DNA from: Cacajao melanocephalus | Lineage: Eukaryota > Chordata > Mammalia > Primates > Pitheciidae | Assembly: GCA_963573385.1 (NCBI GenBank) | Contig: CAUYLG010038419.1 | Span: forward strand, 1 to 64,000 | DNA: 64,000 nucleotides | Direction of reading: 5' to 3' | In this document: positions 44,159-56,915 of the stretch, piece by piece | Position numbering within the stretch: the first letter of the stretch is position 1 | Layout of the letters: every line of letters starts with the position of its first letter | The notes under the pieces: generated by a model | Told to the model about the DNA's origin: nothing | Databases searched by the model: none | The model's input: the letters and a program-made list of their open reading frames with translations, nothing else | Position numbers and translations under genes: made by a program

Positions 44159-44502
44159 ACAGGAAGGGGTTGGCCATTTGAAAAGTCCAGAAGAATTGAG
44201 AGAAAAAATGAGTAAAAATTCATAAGCAAAAGGAAGTGGAGAGGGGAGATATTCAAGGGAGGAAGCAGTGGAGGCAAGAGTGTAGAATGAGAGACAGTTT
44301 TGTGTTTGAGACTCTGAAAGCGGCGTAGTATGCTGGATCATGAAGAAGAGGAAGAAAATTCGAGAAAAAACGTCTAGTGGGGCGGATCCAGAGCTTGCAA
44401 AGTTTTTATCATGGTAGGATCCATGGTAAAGATTTTGGATTTCATCCTAAAGGCAATAGGAATCCATCTAAGTATTTCAAACAGCAGAAAAAAAGTGAAC
44501 CT

Positions 44503-44858
44503 GGGTCGGGCACGGTGGCTCACACCTGTAATCCCAGCACTTTGGGAGGTCGAGGCAGGTGGATCACAAGGTCAAGAGATTGAGACCATCCTGGCCAACC
44601 TGGTAAAACTCCGTCTCTACTAAAAATACAAAAAAAAAAAAAAAATGTAAATAAGCATGGTGGCACATGCCTATAGTCTCAGCTACTCAGGAGGGTGAGG
44701 CTGGAGAATCACTTAAACCCAGCAGGCAGAGGCTGCAGTGAGCCGAGATCACGTCACTGCACTCCAGCCTGGACGACAGTGCAAGACTTCATCAAAAAAG
44801 GGAAGAAGAAAGAAGAAAGAAAAGAAAAGAAAAGAAAAAAGAAAAGAAAAAAGAGCAA
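44503..44858 (+). mobile_element. Alu (AluSc-like) with a GAAA-rich tail
   Basis: Forward full Alu to about 44795, then a GAAA/GAAGAA tail repeat to 44858. AAAGTGAACCT (44492-44502) and AAAGAGTGGACCT (44872-44884) are an imperfect target copy. Confidence 0.93.
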
Positions 44859-45184
44859 CAGCAAGAGCAAGAAAGAGTGGACCTAACTTAAATTTGTAAA
44901 TGATCCTTCTGGCTGCCAGGAGGAGAAAGGAATTAAAGGGGCATAGGTAGGGACTCTAGTTCTGAGGCCACTGTAACAGGCAAGAGATATTAGTGGTTTG
45001 AATGAATCTGCAGTGAGGAAGGGGAGAGGTGGAACGATGTGAAAGCCATTGGCAAGTGTGGCTGATTCAGCTGCATGCCAGATTCTTGACTCCAACTCTC
45101 CCTTCCAGGTAGGTGACTATTTCCAGCCCTGATCTCAGGAGCTGCAGCCTCACATTTACAATGCTCACTGATGATTCTATGCCA

Positions 45185-45355
45185 ACGTTTTAGTAGTGCA
45201 AATCAGAATCACTAGTGAAGTGTTACTCAAAGCTTGAGACCTGGTGCCGCCCAAACTGATTCAACCAACTGCAGGAGAGGGGGTGGGGTACAGGAATGTG
45301 TAGTTTTGAAAACAGCTCCACAGGTGACTGGGAAGTGCGGGCAATGCTGAGAACG
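45185..45355 (+). mobile_element. MER5A-like hAT-Charlie MITE
   Basis: GTGCAAATCAGAATCACTAG, AACTGATTCAACCAACTGCA and CTCCACAGGTGACTGGGAAG match the MER5A order. Confidence 0.75.
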
Positions 45356-45889
45356 CCTGTCTGTCTTAACACCTCAAGTCTGAGTACTTAATCTTGGTTC
45401 AAAACTAAACACATCATCTGTTTCTCTCAGCTAAATTCTTGCGTGGGTAACTAATCTCTCATTTCACGGAGTTTTCATCACCACTGACTTCTTCCTCCCT
45501 GGTCTCCCATATTGTTCAGTTGATTCTTCCTGTATTTTCTCTTCAATGTCCCTTTCCACTCTCGACACTATTGCTTTTGGTCATCAGACTTTATTATCAA
45601 CAGGGCCAGGCAAGAGCTGTTCAATCAGTTGTCTGAGGAGCACAGAGATCCTGAACAGGTGCCCAAAAGGCTGGCATAATAGGCAAGCGGGGGCTGGCAG
45701 GACAGTCTCTGGATCAGTCACCCTGCTAAAAGCAGAGAAGCTCCTCTTTGACCTACTTTATTGAACATTTGACCAAGGTTTTACTGAAGAACATTTTCCT
45801 GATGAAAACAGGTTGGCAAACCACTGGCTGAGCAAATTACAGTAGCTTTGTCATTGTTCTCCCAGGTTTAGAACAGACTTAACTATAAA
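45356..45889. other. Single-copy DNA, no gene seen
   Basis: A 72-codon frame at 45546-45764 has no support. 45430-45560 may be a weak forward L2. Confidence 0.4.
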
Positions 45890-46270
45890 CCTCCCTCATA
45901 CTGCCACCAGAGTCAGCATCTTAAAAGGTTGCTGTGAACACATGATCTAACTGCTAAAAATATTCACTGGCTCTTATTGCACCTCAAATAAAATCTCATC
46001 TCCCTAGCTTGATGCTCAAGGCTTTTCATAATCTTGTCAGAATGTAGCTTTCCTGTTGTATCTTTCCCTGTCTCCTACAAGTAACTTAGGTGCAGCCCAA
46101 TTGGACAACCATCCCTCTGAGTTTTGTTTAGGTGGCTCCATCCACCTCATCATCACACACTTTTCTTCCCGCTTTCCTCAATTTTACCCTTTCTTCAAGT
46201 TCTAGCTCCAAAGCCATTTCTTCAATAAAGCTTTTCCTAACCTACTGATATGTTACTGAAACTTATTCAA
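45890..46270 (+). mobile_element. L2 LINE 3' region
   Basis: GCCACCAGAGTCAGCATCTT, GCTCAAGGCTTTTCATAATC and TTCAATAAAGCTTTTCCTAA are in forward L2 order. Confidence 0.7.
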
Positions 46271-46279
46271 ATACTTAAT

Positions 46280-47720
46280 AACCCCCTGTGATACGCCAGA
46301 GGTGTGCGGATAAAGAGAAATTGTCCCTGCCCTCAAACTTATTGCCTGTTGTGAGATCAAAAGTTAAGGCGAGGCAATTCAGGAAGTGGGCAAGAGTGTG
46401 GTCTCTGGACCCACTCTGCTGGGTTTCAATCCAACCCTATCATGATGCTGAGAAAGTTCCTTGTCCTTTATCTCAGTTTCCTTGTGGGGACAATATTAGT
46501 GATGATCTCACATAGCTCTGAATTAAATGAGTTAATATTCGAAAAGCACCTAGAAAAGTGTCTGGGACATTGTAAACATTCAATAACTGTTAGCTACAGA
46601 GCCATAAACAAATAAATACATAATTTCAGAGTGAGATATACTATGAAGAGGAGATAGAATGTGATGAAGAGATGTAAGTGATAGACTGAGATGGGTCTAG
46701 AAGTAGGCTTGGGGTATAATTTTAGATAAGGTAGTCAGGAAAGACCTCTAAGAAAGGGTGACATATAAGCAGATACCCGGATGGAGGCAAGCCAGGCAAA
46801 CAAAGTTCCAGGTAGAGATGACATCAGCTGCAGGGTCCCTGGAAGAAGAATGATCTTGACATAGTCAAGGGACAAGATGGGCAAGGCCAGTGTAGATATA
46901 GTAAAGTAGCCAAGGCAGTGTGACAGATGTCAGATGCAGAGACCAGATAAAGCAGAACTTGGTAAGGAGCTTAGATACATTTTGAGTGGGATGGAAACAC
47001 ACTGAAATGTCTTGATCAAGCAACTGCCACGATGTTACTTGTTTCAAAAAACACATTATACTTTGAAGACGGAAGGGGAGCAGAACAGGAATAAGAGCCT
47101 ACTGTAGTAGTCCCAGTGAGAGATCATGGTTGGTTGCTTAGATTTACATGGTAGCAGTGAAGGTGGTCAATAGATAGGTTAAGTATATTTTAAGGTAGGC
47201 TCATCAGGACTCAGATGGCTATGGTATGGGTGAGAAGAGAAGGGAAATTAAATTAGGACTCCTATACCCAGTTGGGACTGGGTGACTAGGTTGCATTTAT
47301 TCAGATGGAATAGAATGGGAGAGGTATAGGTTTGGGGGAAAATCAAGAGTTCTACTTTGACCCTCCACCCCCACTCAAAAGAGGTGAACTATTACACATC
47401 TGAGATGGATGTCAAGTAGGTGGTCGGGTATGAAGTTTGGAGCTCAGGAGAGAGGTTAATACTGGAGATAACACATGGATGGTGTTAAACGCCATGGGAT
47501 GCGCTCATCTACTGAGTGTAGCTAGAGAAAAGAAACCAAAGGCTAAGCCCTGGGATATTTCAACATTTAAGAGTCAAAGGAAACTGAGAAAGGTGCAGAG
47601 TTAGGAGGAAAACCAGAAGGGTGTGGTGCCCAGTGAAGAAAGTGTTTCAAGAGTGAAACAAGGTGTGATCAAGTGTCAAACGCTGCTGAGAGGCCAAGAA
47701 GGTATCATCTAAGTTAACTC
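46280..47720 (-). mobile_element. Long reverse L2 LINE with a MIR insertion
   Basis: About 1.2 kb of reverse L2, the longest old LINE here. TTGTCCCTGCCCTCAAACTT, GATAAGGTAGTCAGGAAAGA, AGTAGTCCCAGTGAGAGATC, TCAAGTAGGTGGTCGGGTAT and CAAACGCTGCTGAGAGGCCA appear in family order. No intact coding frame remains. Confidence 0.78.
46375..46605 (+). mobile_element. MIR SINE inside the L2
   Basis: Near full length, with GTGTGGTCTCTGGACCCACT, TATCTCAGTTTCCTTGTGGG and a TGTCTGGGACATTGTAAACA tail. The L2 order resumes on both sides, so the MIR inserted into the L2. Confidence 0.85.
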
Positions 47721-47739
47721 AAAGTAAACAGTTCTCTCG

Positions 47740-47918
47740 GCTCTATTTCCTCACAGTGCTTTATTTGTACCTTTCTCATTGCAAATTGTACAGTTATTTT
47801 TGTCTTCTCTCCTCTTACAGAGAAGGTCTTTTAAGGTCAGAGACTGTGTCTTATTCTTCCTCAAACTTCCACTACTCTATTTGCTCAATAAATGTTTGAA
47901 TAAACAGATGAATCATGT
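47740..47918 (+). mobile_element. L2 LINE 3' end
   Basis: AGGTCAGAGACTGTGTCTTA and TTTGCTCAATAAATGTTTGA are the L2 3' terminus in forward orientation. Confidence 0.85.
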
Positions 47919-50900
47919 GGAATCCTATAAAATCTAGGAGAATATGTCTAACACAGAATTAGCAATTAGAGCTGGTTTTATTGAGATGTTCTAAATGTTT
48001 TGCCTCCAGAATAACATGTGAGTTTTGTTCTGCCTAGAATGAAAACTGTCCACCATACATCTGAGTTGGATTACTGACAATCACAACCCATCTGGCATTT
48101 GTTTTTTCTTTTTGCTTCAATATCTCATGGACTATCCAGTCCAAAAATTAGTTTTTACCTGATTTGCTCCCTCACTTTTTAGAGTTGGCTCCAATACCTG
48201 GTGATACCTTCAGATGTCATCAGTAATTTTCTCTGTCATACTTCACTGAATATCAGCATCAATACAGTAAAACAGACATCAGGATAAGTTGACATTTCAT
48301 ATTACATTATAATGAATTTCAAAACAATGACAAAAGGAGCTATGGAAATATAGGCAGTGAGCATGACCAAACTCTTCAGGGAGACACGCTTGAGGTGGCA
48401 TACATAGAAAAATGCTGGTAGTCAGGAGGTGAAAAATTTCTCTTGGCTTTTACAAAATCGTTGGGGTCAGATAGTTTCTAGGTCAATGAATGACTGTCTT
48501 TGTAAAAGAAAGCTAAAAACTAAGTTTTGAGTAACAAGAATATAAAAACCCACCTTATGGGTATGCTTTCAACAACATACCTTACTTGGAAAATATGCAC
48601 TAGGTAACACAAAAAGACAAAGTCGTCAAGTCCCAAACAAGCACAGCTAGAGATCAGAAATACCTGCTCTATGTGCCAGTGCCACAGGAAACCACCCATC
48701 TGTGAAGCCAGTCCCTCTCTGCTTGACCTCAGTCACACTCTATCTGGTGACTGATAACAGAATACCACGTTTCAGCTCCATGGCTCTCTTGGCTAGTTTT
48801 ATGGTGACTCTCTGAGAGGAAATATTCCCCTTGGATTTCTACTTATTCTCATACCTATGAATTGAGAAGAGGTTTTCTCCAATCCATTGACAACTTGCCT
48901 GAGTTTTAAGATTTGGATGGATGTTTCATAAAGCAAACTGATGGTTAATTCCTAGCCCTTTCACTAAATCTTACTCTGGATGTGATCTGTCAGATTATGG
49001 CACTGCGGAGCAGATTATGCACCCAATACTGACATTATGAAAACCTAAACTACTCCATCCCCTGTGAACAGCACATTACTTGGCATGTTTTACTTAGCAT
49101 ACAGTATGTACTTGGTAGATGAATTTCAAGAGTGACAAGGACAAAATGGGACATATTTGGAAGAAGGAATGAACAGACTAGAGCAATTCTGTTTGGAGAT
49201 GAGTCAGATGCTTGAGAGCTTCTTTCAAATAGCTAAAGAGTTGTCAGGAAGAGTAAGATTTATGCTATAACTCTAGGTCATTAGGAGCTAATGATTTAAT
49301 GCAGTATTTCTCATGCTAAAGTTCAATAGGATGTTGTGATCCTAGGAAAGAAAAAATAATTCTATGGTCAAGAAAGTTTGGGAAATATTCAATTAAATAG
49401 CTCTTATTTTCAGAAGTAAAGTTCTAAGCAAAAGCAAGACACAAATCACTCATTTATGAAAAGGTCAGAATTAATAAATACCTCCAGATGCTTGGTGAGA
49501 ATAGCTCCAGTTTTAGGGGCTGCGGTGATGTTGAAACAGAAGGTATGTGCTGCGGTCTACACTGCAACTAAAATGAATGTGGACTGACGCAAGGATCTGG
49601 TCCACAGTGGTTCCTACTGAAAGTAGTCGATTTGAGTAAGCAAGTCTTCATCACTAATGCCAGGCCGAACCAAGTGCACTTTGTATACTGATTTCTAAAT
49701 GACAAGGTTCTATTTTTATGGCTGGTATTCTTACCAGAAAAATATAACACTGATTATAACGTTTTTAAGTAATCCTTCTTTTCTTCTTATATACATTTGT
49801 TAAACACCAACTGTGTGCTGTATACTCCACTGAGAACTGGGGGAAAAAATGGAAAATGCCTGGTTGTACATCATTTATCCTTGAGATGCAGAGGTGAGGA
49901 AGCTACAGAGAGAAAGCCAAACTAATCACTTTCAGAGGAGTCAACTGATATGTCAAAGTGCACTGACATCCCTCAAGCTTCAGATTTGTTTTCATCTCAG
50001 TTTATCATTCTAATATAGTAACAGTTAATAAAAATGATTTTGCACTTAAAAACCTAAGTACCTAATGAGCTACCTAAAAGACCTAAATATTGAGTCTTTC
50101 ATTCTATGGTTACTATATTGTGCTACTAGATTTCACAGTAGTACTATATTTGCTACTAAGCATGGAGAATCAAATTTATAACTCATGTTTGATAATGTGA
50201 AAGATGCTTTTGTCAAATAAAGCTACACAGTAAATACATTTTTATAATGCCCAAGTTTTTACTTAATCTCAAATGATCTGAAAAGGAGCATAGGCCTCTC
50301 TTCTTTCCTCTCTACCATCCCTGTAATTTTTAATATTTTCAGACCAGGAGATAAATACATTTAGAAACCAAGAGGATGACAGAACTCAGGCAAGCAGGTA
50401 TTCTGATGGACGCCATTCAGTGATTGACAATGAACAGGCTCAAATATTCCCGAATATGGCCACAGTTGATTTTCCTATCATACCCCAAGGTTCTACATTT
50501 GTATTTCAACCATGCTGGCACATGTAACAGGAAACCCAAATTACCTCAGACCTAAATATCAGCAGCATGATAAATAAAAGTGAGACTGTCATTCTCTGGC
50601 ATGACCCACATAAACCAAATTTCTAAAAACTGAAGAAAAGGTTACCTCAAAGAGTCTACTAAAAAAATACTCTAGAAAGACAACCATTAAAAACTACTGT
50701 CACACAATGTCAAATCCTATATATTATTTTCTCAGAAAATGATCAACTCCTAGCTTGCTTCCGGTGATAAACGTAACAAGACCTGTACACTAAACGAATT
50801 GGCCTCACACTCAGATTGGAATATGGCTTATACCTCATCATCCTATAAAAACTGATAGGTCAACTTAAATAATGAACAATTTACTTCAGGTCTCTAAATC

Positions 50901-51234
50901 TGTAAGAAAATTTGGGTGCTTATCAACTCTATCCATGGTCAGAATTTAGGTCACCTGAATGAAAATCAACATTATGAAGGACAATAATTTACTTTAATCT
51001 GAACTTACCCCTTCCTAGTTAACAATGCCAATACTTAAAATCATATTTCTATTTTCCTAGGAGGTCGCTATTTACCCACTATTAGTCAAATAAGCCTATT
51101 GGGGGCCTTCTCCAATTTTCTTTTGTATTCTCTTTTATAGCCCTCCATCCTTTCTATTTCTCCAAGGAACTTTTATGATAGTTTGTGACTAAGGAAATTT
51201 TAATGATTTCACCAACAGGTAACTTGTTTTAAAC
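47919..51234. other. AT-rich intergenic DNA downstream of ATG5
   Basis: No gene recognised. Weak old repeats: a CR1/L3-like piece near 49150-49290 (GAGCTTCTTTCAAATAGCTA), a hAT-like piece near 49310-49400, and a reverse L2-like piece near 49785-49870. No Alu lies in this 3.3 kb. Confidence 0.5.
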
Positions 51235-51250
51235 AAAGACGGACACAACA

Positions 51251-51256
51251 TTTATT
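51251..51256 (-). terminator. ATG5: Distal poly(A) signal of ATG5
   Basis: TTTATT on the plus strand, AATAAA in the transcript. It is followed in the transcript by TGTTGTGTCCGTCTTTGTTT, a GU-rich downstream element. This is the likely main 3' end. Confidence 0.75.
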
Positions 51257-52036
51257 TAATTTTTTAATAAACCATAAAATTTAAATATTCAAATAAAAAG
51301 AAACAAAAATAGATTATTAAGCCCAGCATGAATTTCTGGTTTTACTCTTCCTCTGGGACATTGTAGGCGTGACTTACCTGGGATTAGAGTAATAAAGTTA
51401 TGATGCTGGTACAATAATGAATGAAGAAGTAAAAATGGGCAATAGCTTGACAAAATTTCCTTTCAAATCTAGATCAGTAGGTCACTCAGGCCTACTGCAA
51501 AGACCTGACACTGGTCTTGTCTGTATAAAACTATTCTGGCTTTCCATTCTTACCACACATTCTTCATCACAGCTTAGTGTTCCCTGCATTCTGATCCTTT
51601 TGCTCACTGACGCTCACTTCGATCTGTCAAAACATCAAGGGGGAAAATCCCCAAACCGAACTGACAAATAAACACTCTTAATGTGAACAATCATATTCAG
51701 ATCAACCTCTTCTGCAAAAATACAAGTCAGTGGATTTTTTGTCCTTACATAACTCAAATATTGCTATTTTTTTCCTGCCTTTACTAAAATGGCACTTTCA
51801 TTTACATCAACCAATTATTTTCTACTTGCTTCTAATTTTCTAAGATTGCATTCTGTACCACCAGTTATTCTTTTTAAGCTTTACAATTTCCATTCCAGAA
51901 TATCTGGTCTTTGACCAACTTTATCTAATTTTGTGAAGAAGTTTGCTATTAATCAGTGAAAATCACAAAAGGAAAAAGGAAGCAATGAACAATAGTAGGA
52001 TCTTGCTTCAGCATTCGTATAATTTTTTATAAAAAA

Positions 52037-52044
52037 AACATTCA
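52037..52044 (-). promoter_or_regulatory. ATG5: miR-181 seed match in the ATG5 3' UTR
   Basis: The plus strand reads AACATTCA, identical to the first eight bases of miR-181, so the transcript is complementary there. Confidence 0.5.
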
Positions 52045-52112
52045 CTTTTATTATGGGGTCTAAAACCATGATCGTCTGATACTATAAGTCTTGTAGCATA
52101 CTCAAATGAGTC

Positions 52113-52120
52113 AACATTCA
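52113..52120 (-). promoter_or_regulatory. ATG5: Second miR-181 seed match
   Basis: The plus strand again reads AACATTCA, here with the ninth base also matching, 76 bases from the first site. Confidence 0.5.
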
Positions 52121-52732
52121 ATACGGACAGCAAGCTAGCTCACAAGAAACGAAATGTATTGCACAAATATATTTGACTAGTAAAATCCCAGAGGTTTGGT
52201 AACAAAATGCAGCAAACTTTCCTTATATTGAGTAAGAACTTCAGTAACCTCTGGATATTTTTGGTAAAAACTAAAGAAAAGGTACTGCAGTCAGGAGACA
52301 GGTAATCTTTACACTTCATTGAGACTGGCTGCCAGGGGACCACAGTGAAAAATCAGACCTGGAGCTAATGAAAAACCCTTGCTTGGAAGGAATAGGTTTC
52401 TCTAAAAATGCAAAATTATCATATATAGATGCTTAGGATACTATGATTTGACAGGTTTACAGTGAAAAAACAGCAAAGATAAACAGTTACAGTATTTATA
52501 ACTTTAGTGTGTAAAGAACACAGGTTTTTTTAATTGGCAGCAAGAAATTCTATGACAGCTCCTGAGACAAGTAATCCTATACCCTATAACCACCCCATGC
52601 CAGTGATGACCAGTCAAAATGGTAAACACAGAGTAAAAAGCGATCTACTGTATGTGAGTCAGAAAGTACTTGAAAAGTGACAAAATCGTTACGTTATTAA
52701 ATGACAAAACATATTTAGAGGCTTTATTTAAA

Positions 52733-52738
52733 AATCTC
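52733..52738 (-). terminator. ATG5: Internal poly(A) signal of ATG5
   Basis: AATAAA in the transcript, about 580 bases after the stop. Its use would remove both miR-181 matches. Confidence 0.45.
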
Positions 52739-52785
52739 TCACTGTTCATTATCAAAGTTACAAGATTGCATACCAATAGACAGAC

Positions 52786-52794
52786 TGTAAACAT
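52786..52794 (-). promoter_or_regulatory. ATG5: miR-30 seed match in the ATG5 3' UTR
   Basis: The plus strand reads TGTAAACAT, identical to bases 1-9 of the miR-30 family, giving a strong predicted site. It lies upstream, in the transcript, of the internal AATAAA at 52738. Confidence 0.55.
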
Positions 52795-52973
52795 AGGAAA
52801 TTTTCGTTAAGGAAAGATGGGTTTACTGTAATTCAATCTTTTACAAAAAATTACTTGCAAGTTATTGATAACAGAATTTCTCTTTTACTTTCTTAATTCT
52901 CTCGAAAATTAAACCAATGTTTCCACTCTCTTGAGCTTAAGTTCAACCATGGTCAGCTTAGGAAATACCCCTG

Positions 52974-52979
52974 TTTATT
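52974..52979 (-). terminator. ATG5: Proximal poly(A) signal of ATG5
   Basis: AATAAA in the transcript about 340 bases after the stop (CTGTTTATTTG on the plus strand). Its use would remove all three miRNA matches. Confidence 0.4.
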
Positions 52980-53317
52980 TGTTAATTGGAAATACAAATC
53001 GAGTGGCACATACTTCCATTTTCTTTTTAGGCCAAAGGTTTCGGCTTCATTATATCTTACAGAAGACTTGCAGTGGTCCTGTAAGTCTTTCATGTCACAG
53101 CTGAGGTTTAATGATGGCAGTGGAGGAAAGCAGCGGTAATGCAAAGTAAGACCAGCCCAATTGCCTTATCTGACATGGAATCTTTTTCCTGTTGGGCTTG
53201 CAGCAGAGAAGTGTTTCTGGTCAGGTTGCCTCCATCAAACCTGATTGAAGCAGAAGGGTGACATGCTCTGATAAATCCCATGTAATGATGATTCCCTTCA
53301 GGCAAATAGTTAATCCT

Positions 53318-53488
<171 letters not shown>

Positions 53489-55789
53489 TCAAAACAGTTG
53501 AAGAAAAAATACTCTGTTGCCTTTTGAGAATCCTTAGTGCATTAAATGGATTTTAAACCTGTTTTGTCCCCTGAACAGGAAATGTAGACATGGAGAAAGT
53601 TAAACTGTTGCAGTATGTATCACCCAAAACAGAAACCTGAGGGTTACAATATATTCTGATAAAAATTCTGTTGCTCTATGTGAAAGTATTCATTCTTTCT
53701 TAATTACTGTGCTTACTTAAGATTGACGTTAATGAAACTACAGTGGCGAAAACAGCCCATTGTACAAATGACCAAAATTTATTTTAGTTATACATTAAAA
53801 ACTGTACTATATAGTTATTAAGATAGACAACTATATGAAGTAGGTCCATACATATTCTGAAAATGTAAAACAGAAATGTGATTAGAAATCATAAAAAATC
53901 AGATCAGTGTTTGAGAAGATGTTTAATAAGACATGTGAGCTTTAGTTGTTTTCAGTAAAGCATTCAAGTATACATCAAAATGTCTTAGAGGTACTAGTTT
54001 AGTAACAGTTAAAATTTTAATCAGAAGGGATTAAGAATCTGACTCAGGCATTCCTGTTCTAGAGTTACAAAGCCTGATTGATTTTTGTTAACATTCACTT
54101 CCTAATTAAAAGGAGGCTGCAATTCACAACTTTCTTTTAAATTCAATTGTATTCCAAATAAACTTTAAGATTAATTTGGGGTTTTTCATGATTTTGGTGT
54201 GATGTACTGACAACTTTTAAAGTAAATGGAAACATTCTTGTCATAGGAAAACAAAGAAAGCAAAGTCAAACTCCTCTAATGGAAAAAAAAAATTAGAACC
54301 ATCAATAAACTTTGTGTTACTCCTTTAGCACAATTCTGGGTTTGTCTCCTTTACCATCTCTTCAAAATACAATGTATAAACCTCTCAGCTTCCTGGTGAC
54401 AGAAGGCAAGGAAACAGGGAATTACAGAACTCTATAATGGAGAAATACCCTACGTTTTCCTTTCTGCTCAGTTCAAAATAACTTTTGATTCTGTAAGTGC
54501 TCTAATGTCTGAGCAAAATGAGCTGATGATGTATGGTGATAATGACTTAGCTGGCACCTGAAACAAGAGACCCTTTTAAAGAAATATTTAGACTTCCTGT
54601 TAGAAGCAGCACAGTCCCAGGAGGTGACAGTCAACATAGGACACAAAACACTAGAGTTGATAAAAGAATGTCAAAAATAAAAACTTAACATACTAACAAT
54701 TCCAAAGACAACCAAATAAAACATCCCAAACCCCCAAATCACTGTGCCATAGCTTAAAACAATTCTGAAAAAACGTATGACTTCGTAATACTACTAACCT
54801 AAAAAAATGCTTTATTTTTTTGTTGCATTTATACATAATTTCTTACACAGCTGTGATCAGTGTTAATACAATGATCTGTTTTCATAATAAAATATTAAGC
54901 TATATACAGAATACTATAGAAAGTATACTATTAGTACTTTGGAAAGATCTCTTAAACGTTGGTATTCATATGGAGAAACCCTCAGCTATATGGAATGATT
55001 CATTGCTTGTAAGTTCTAGTTTACTAAAGCTTTACTGTATTAAATCTTTCCTAGAATATCTGAAAACATTTCCGGTGTAATTCTCTTCATATTCTTATAT
55101 TTCTTTGAAATATTTTAATGTTCTCAGAATCTTCCTCCTACTTAGCACTGAGTCAAAAAATGAAAGAATAGTGGTGTAAGAGTAAAAGTTCCTTATCTCT
55201 AAAAATTTTTCCTTAAGCCAGAGTCATCTTTGTATACTATGAAACAGCAGAAGAAACAAGTTACAACTCAATATCCATAATACTATGTCTAAAGCAATAT
55301 TTAAATGTGGGAGCAGATACCATATGGTATACAATCCACTGATAATACACAGTGTATCTGAAAGGCAAAAGACCAACCGTGTTACAACAAAAGGATAGTT
55401 GGAGTTTATGAGTTGTACAACAGAAGCTGGAGGACATAAACACTATTCAAACACTGTAACAAGCCTAATAAATCCCCTTTCCCAAACCCTGAATAGGTAG
55501 CACTGATTCTCTGATTTAGAAGCTGGGGCCACTTTTAATTTATAACGTAAAAGTGTTACTAACTAAATTTAGGTAACTAAGGAAAGAATCTAGGACTGTC
55601 ATATCCCTCAACAGAACAGTTTCAGCTTTTAAATATATTATTTTACCACTGCCTACATTTGTCTAACTATTTCACCTGCATTTATGTAGTTCGTTTATTT
55701 TCTTTCCCCAATAACACAATTTTAAACAGAGGGATTCTTAGGATAGGACAGCAGTTCCCTCAAAAGTTCAAACCTAAGTTTCTCTCTTA

Positions 55790-55858
55790 TTCATTCCTCT
55801 GTCCCTAGTGCCTAGCATGGTACTTGACATATATAGTAATTAGTCAATAAATATTTTC
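55790..55858 (+). mobile_element. L2 LINE 3' end
   Basis: TCCCTAGTGCCTAGCATGGT and AGTCAATAAATATTTTCATA are an L2 terminus. Confidence 0.65.
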
Positions 55859-56105
55859 ATAGCTGGGATAATTTTGTTGCTGGTAGAACTGTACTATCAA
55901 AATTAATGTTTCTGGAATGCTTTCTAATAGCTAGCCCTATTAGAAATAACTCTACCTGAAATGACGGCTTTGGTTATTAAAACAATGAAGTCAAAAATGT
56001 TTCCAGATAAGCCAAGTGTAGATCTATCCTTAATTCATGCTACCATAAATAACAACAAAGCATGAAGGACATTTTGGCAATAACAAGACTAATAAAAGAA
56101 AACAG

Positions 56106-56412
56106 GCCAGGTGTGGTGGCTCACATCCGTAATCCCAGCACTCTGCGAGGTCAAGGTGGGAGGATCGCTTGAGCCTGGAGTTCTAGACCAGCCTGGGCAA
56201 TACAGTGAGATACTGTCTCTACAAAAAATAAAAAAATCAAACAAACAAAGATTAGCTTTGCTGAGTGTGGCAGTGCATGCCTGTAGTCCCAGCTACTTGG
56301 GAGGCTGAAGTGGGACTGCCCGAGCCCAGAAGGTCGAAGCTGCAGTGAGCTATGATGGCACTACTGCACTCCAGCACTGGCAACAAGTGAGACCTTGTGT
56401 AAAAACAAAAAA
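56106..56412 (+). mobile_element. Alu (AluJ-like)
   Basis: Forward, diverged, with GGAGGATCGCTTGAGCCTGG. Antisense to ATG5 transcription. Confidence 0.92.
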
Positions 56413-56915
56413 TTAATAAGTAAATAACACAGTTTAAAAAAATCAGTAGATATCTCTTTTTTTCTTGCAGGACAAGCGAAACACTTGATACTGCTAAAGT
56501 AAACAATATTTTTGGTAAATATGTCTTTGTGTTTCAAACTGGGAATCTAGACCTTAATACTTAGAATGAGAAGTGTCACTACAAAGAAAATGACTCAGGA
56601 GAAAAATGTTACTGTACGCCTCTCCCACTCAGGTTTTTTTAAAAAGCTAGCTTGAAGCTTTAAGTTAGGCAAACATATGAGACACTAATCAAGTGAACTA
56701 GTTCTATATGAACTTCTTTTATACAGGACACTTTTTGGGGAGTAGTTTTTCTCATAATTCCAAACTTATGGTGTACCCTAATATAAGATATTCTTTTACA
56801 GAACTGTAGTGATCACAATAAAAAATAATATTGAATACTATAATGTAGTCTATATTAAAATTTATCAACTATCCCAATAATGTATTTTTCTTCAATCTAA
56901 GATTCAGTCCAGGAC

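Larger units (their letters stand above)
51235..53317 (-). other. ATG5: ATG5 3' UTR
   Basis: Follows the ATG5 stop codon without interruption for about 2.1 kb to just past a distal AATAAA. This agrees with the known size of the long ATG5 mRNA 3' UTR as I remember it. It has no Alu or other interspersed repeat that I can see, unlike the flanking DNA. It contains two further AATAAA signals and miRNA seed matches listed separately. The exact cleavage site is inferred, to within about 15 bases. Confidence 0.8.

Noticed and set aside
53108..53305. 65- and 63-codon minus-strand frames just below the ATG5 stop
   Set aside because: They lie in the ATG5 3' UTR downstream of the stop and resemble no known protein.
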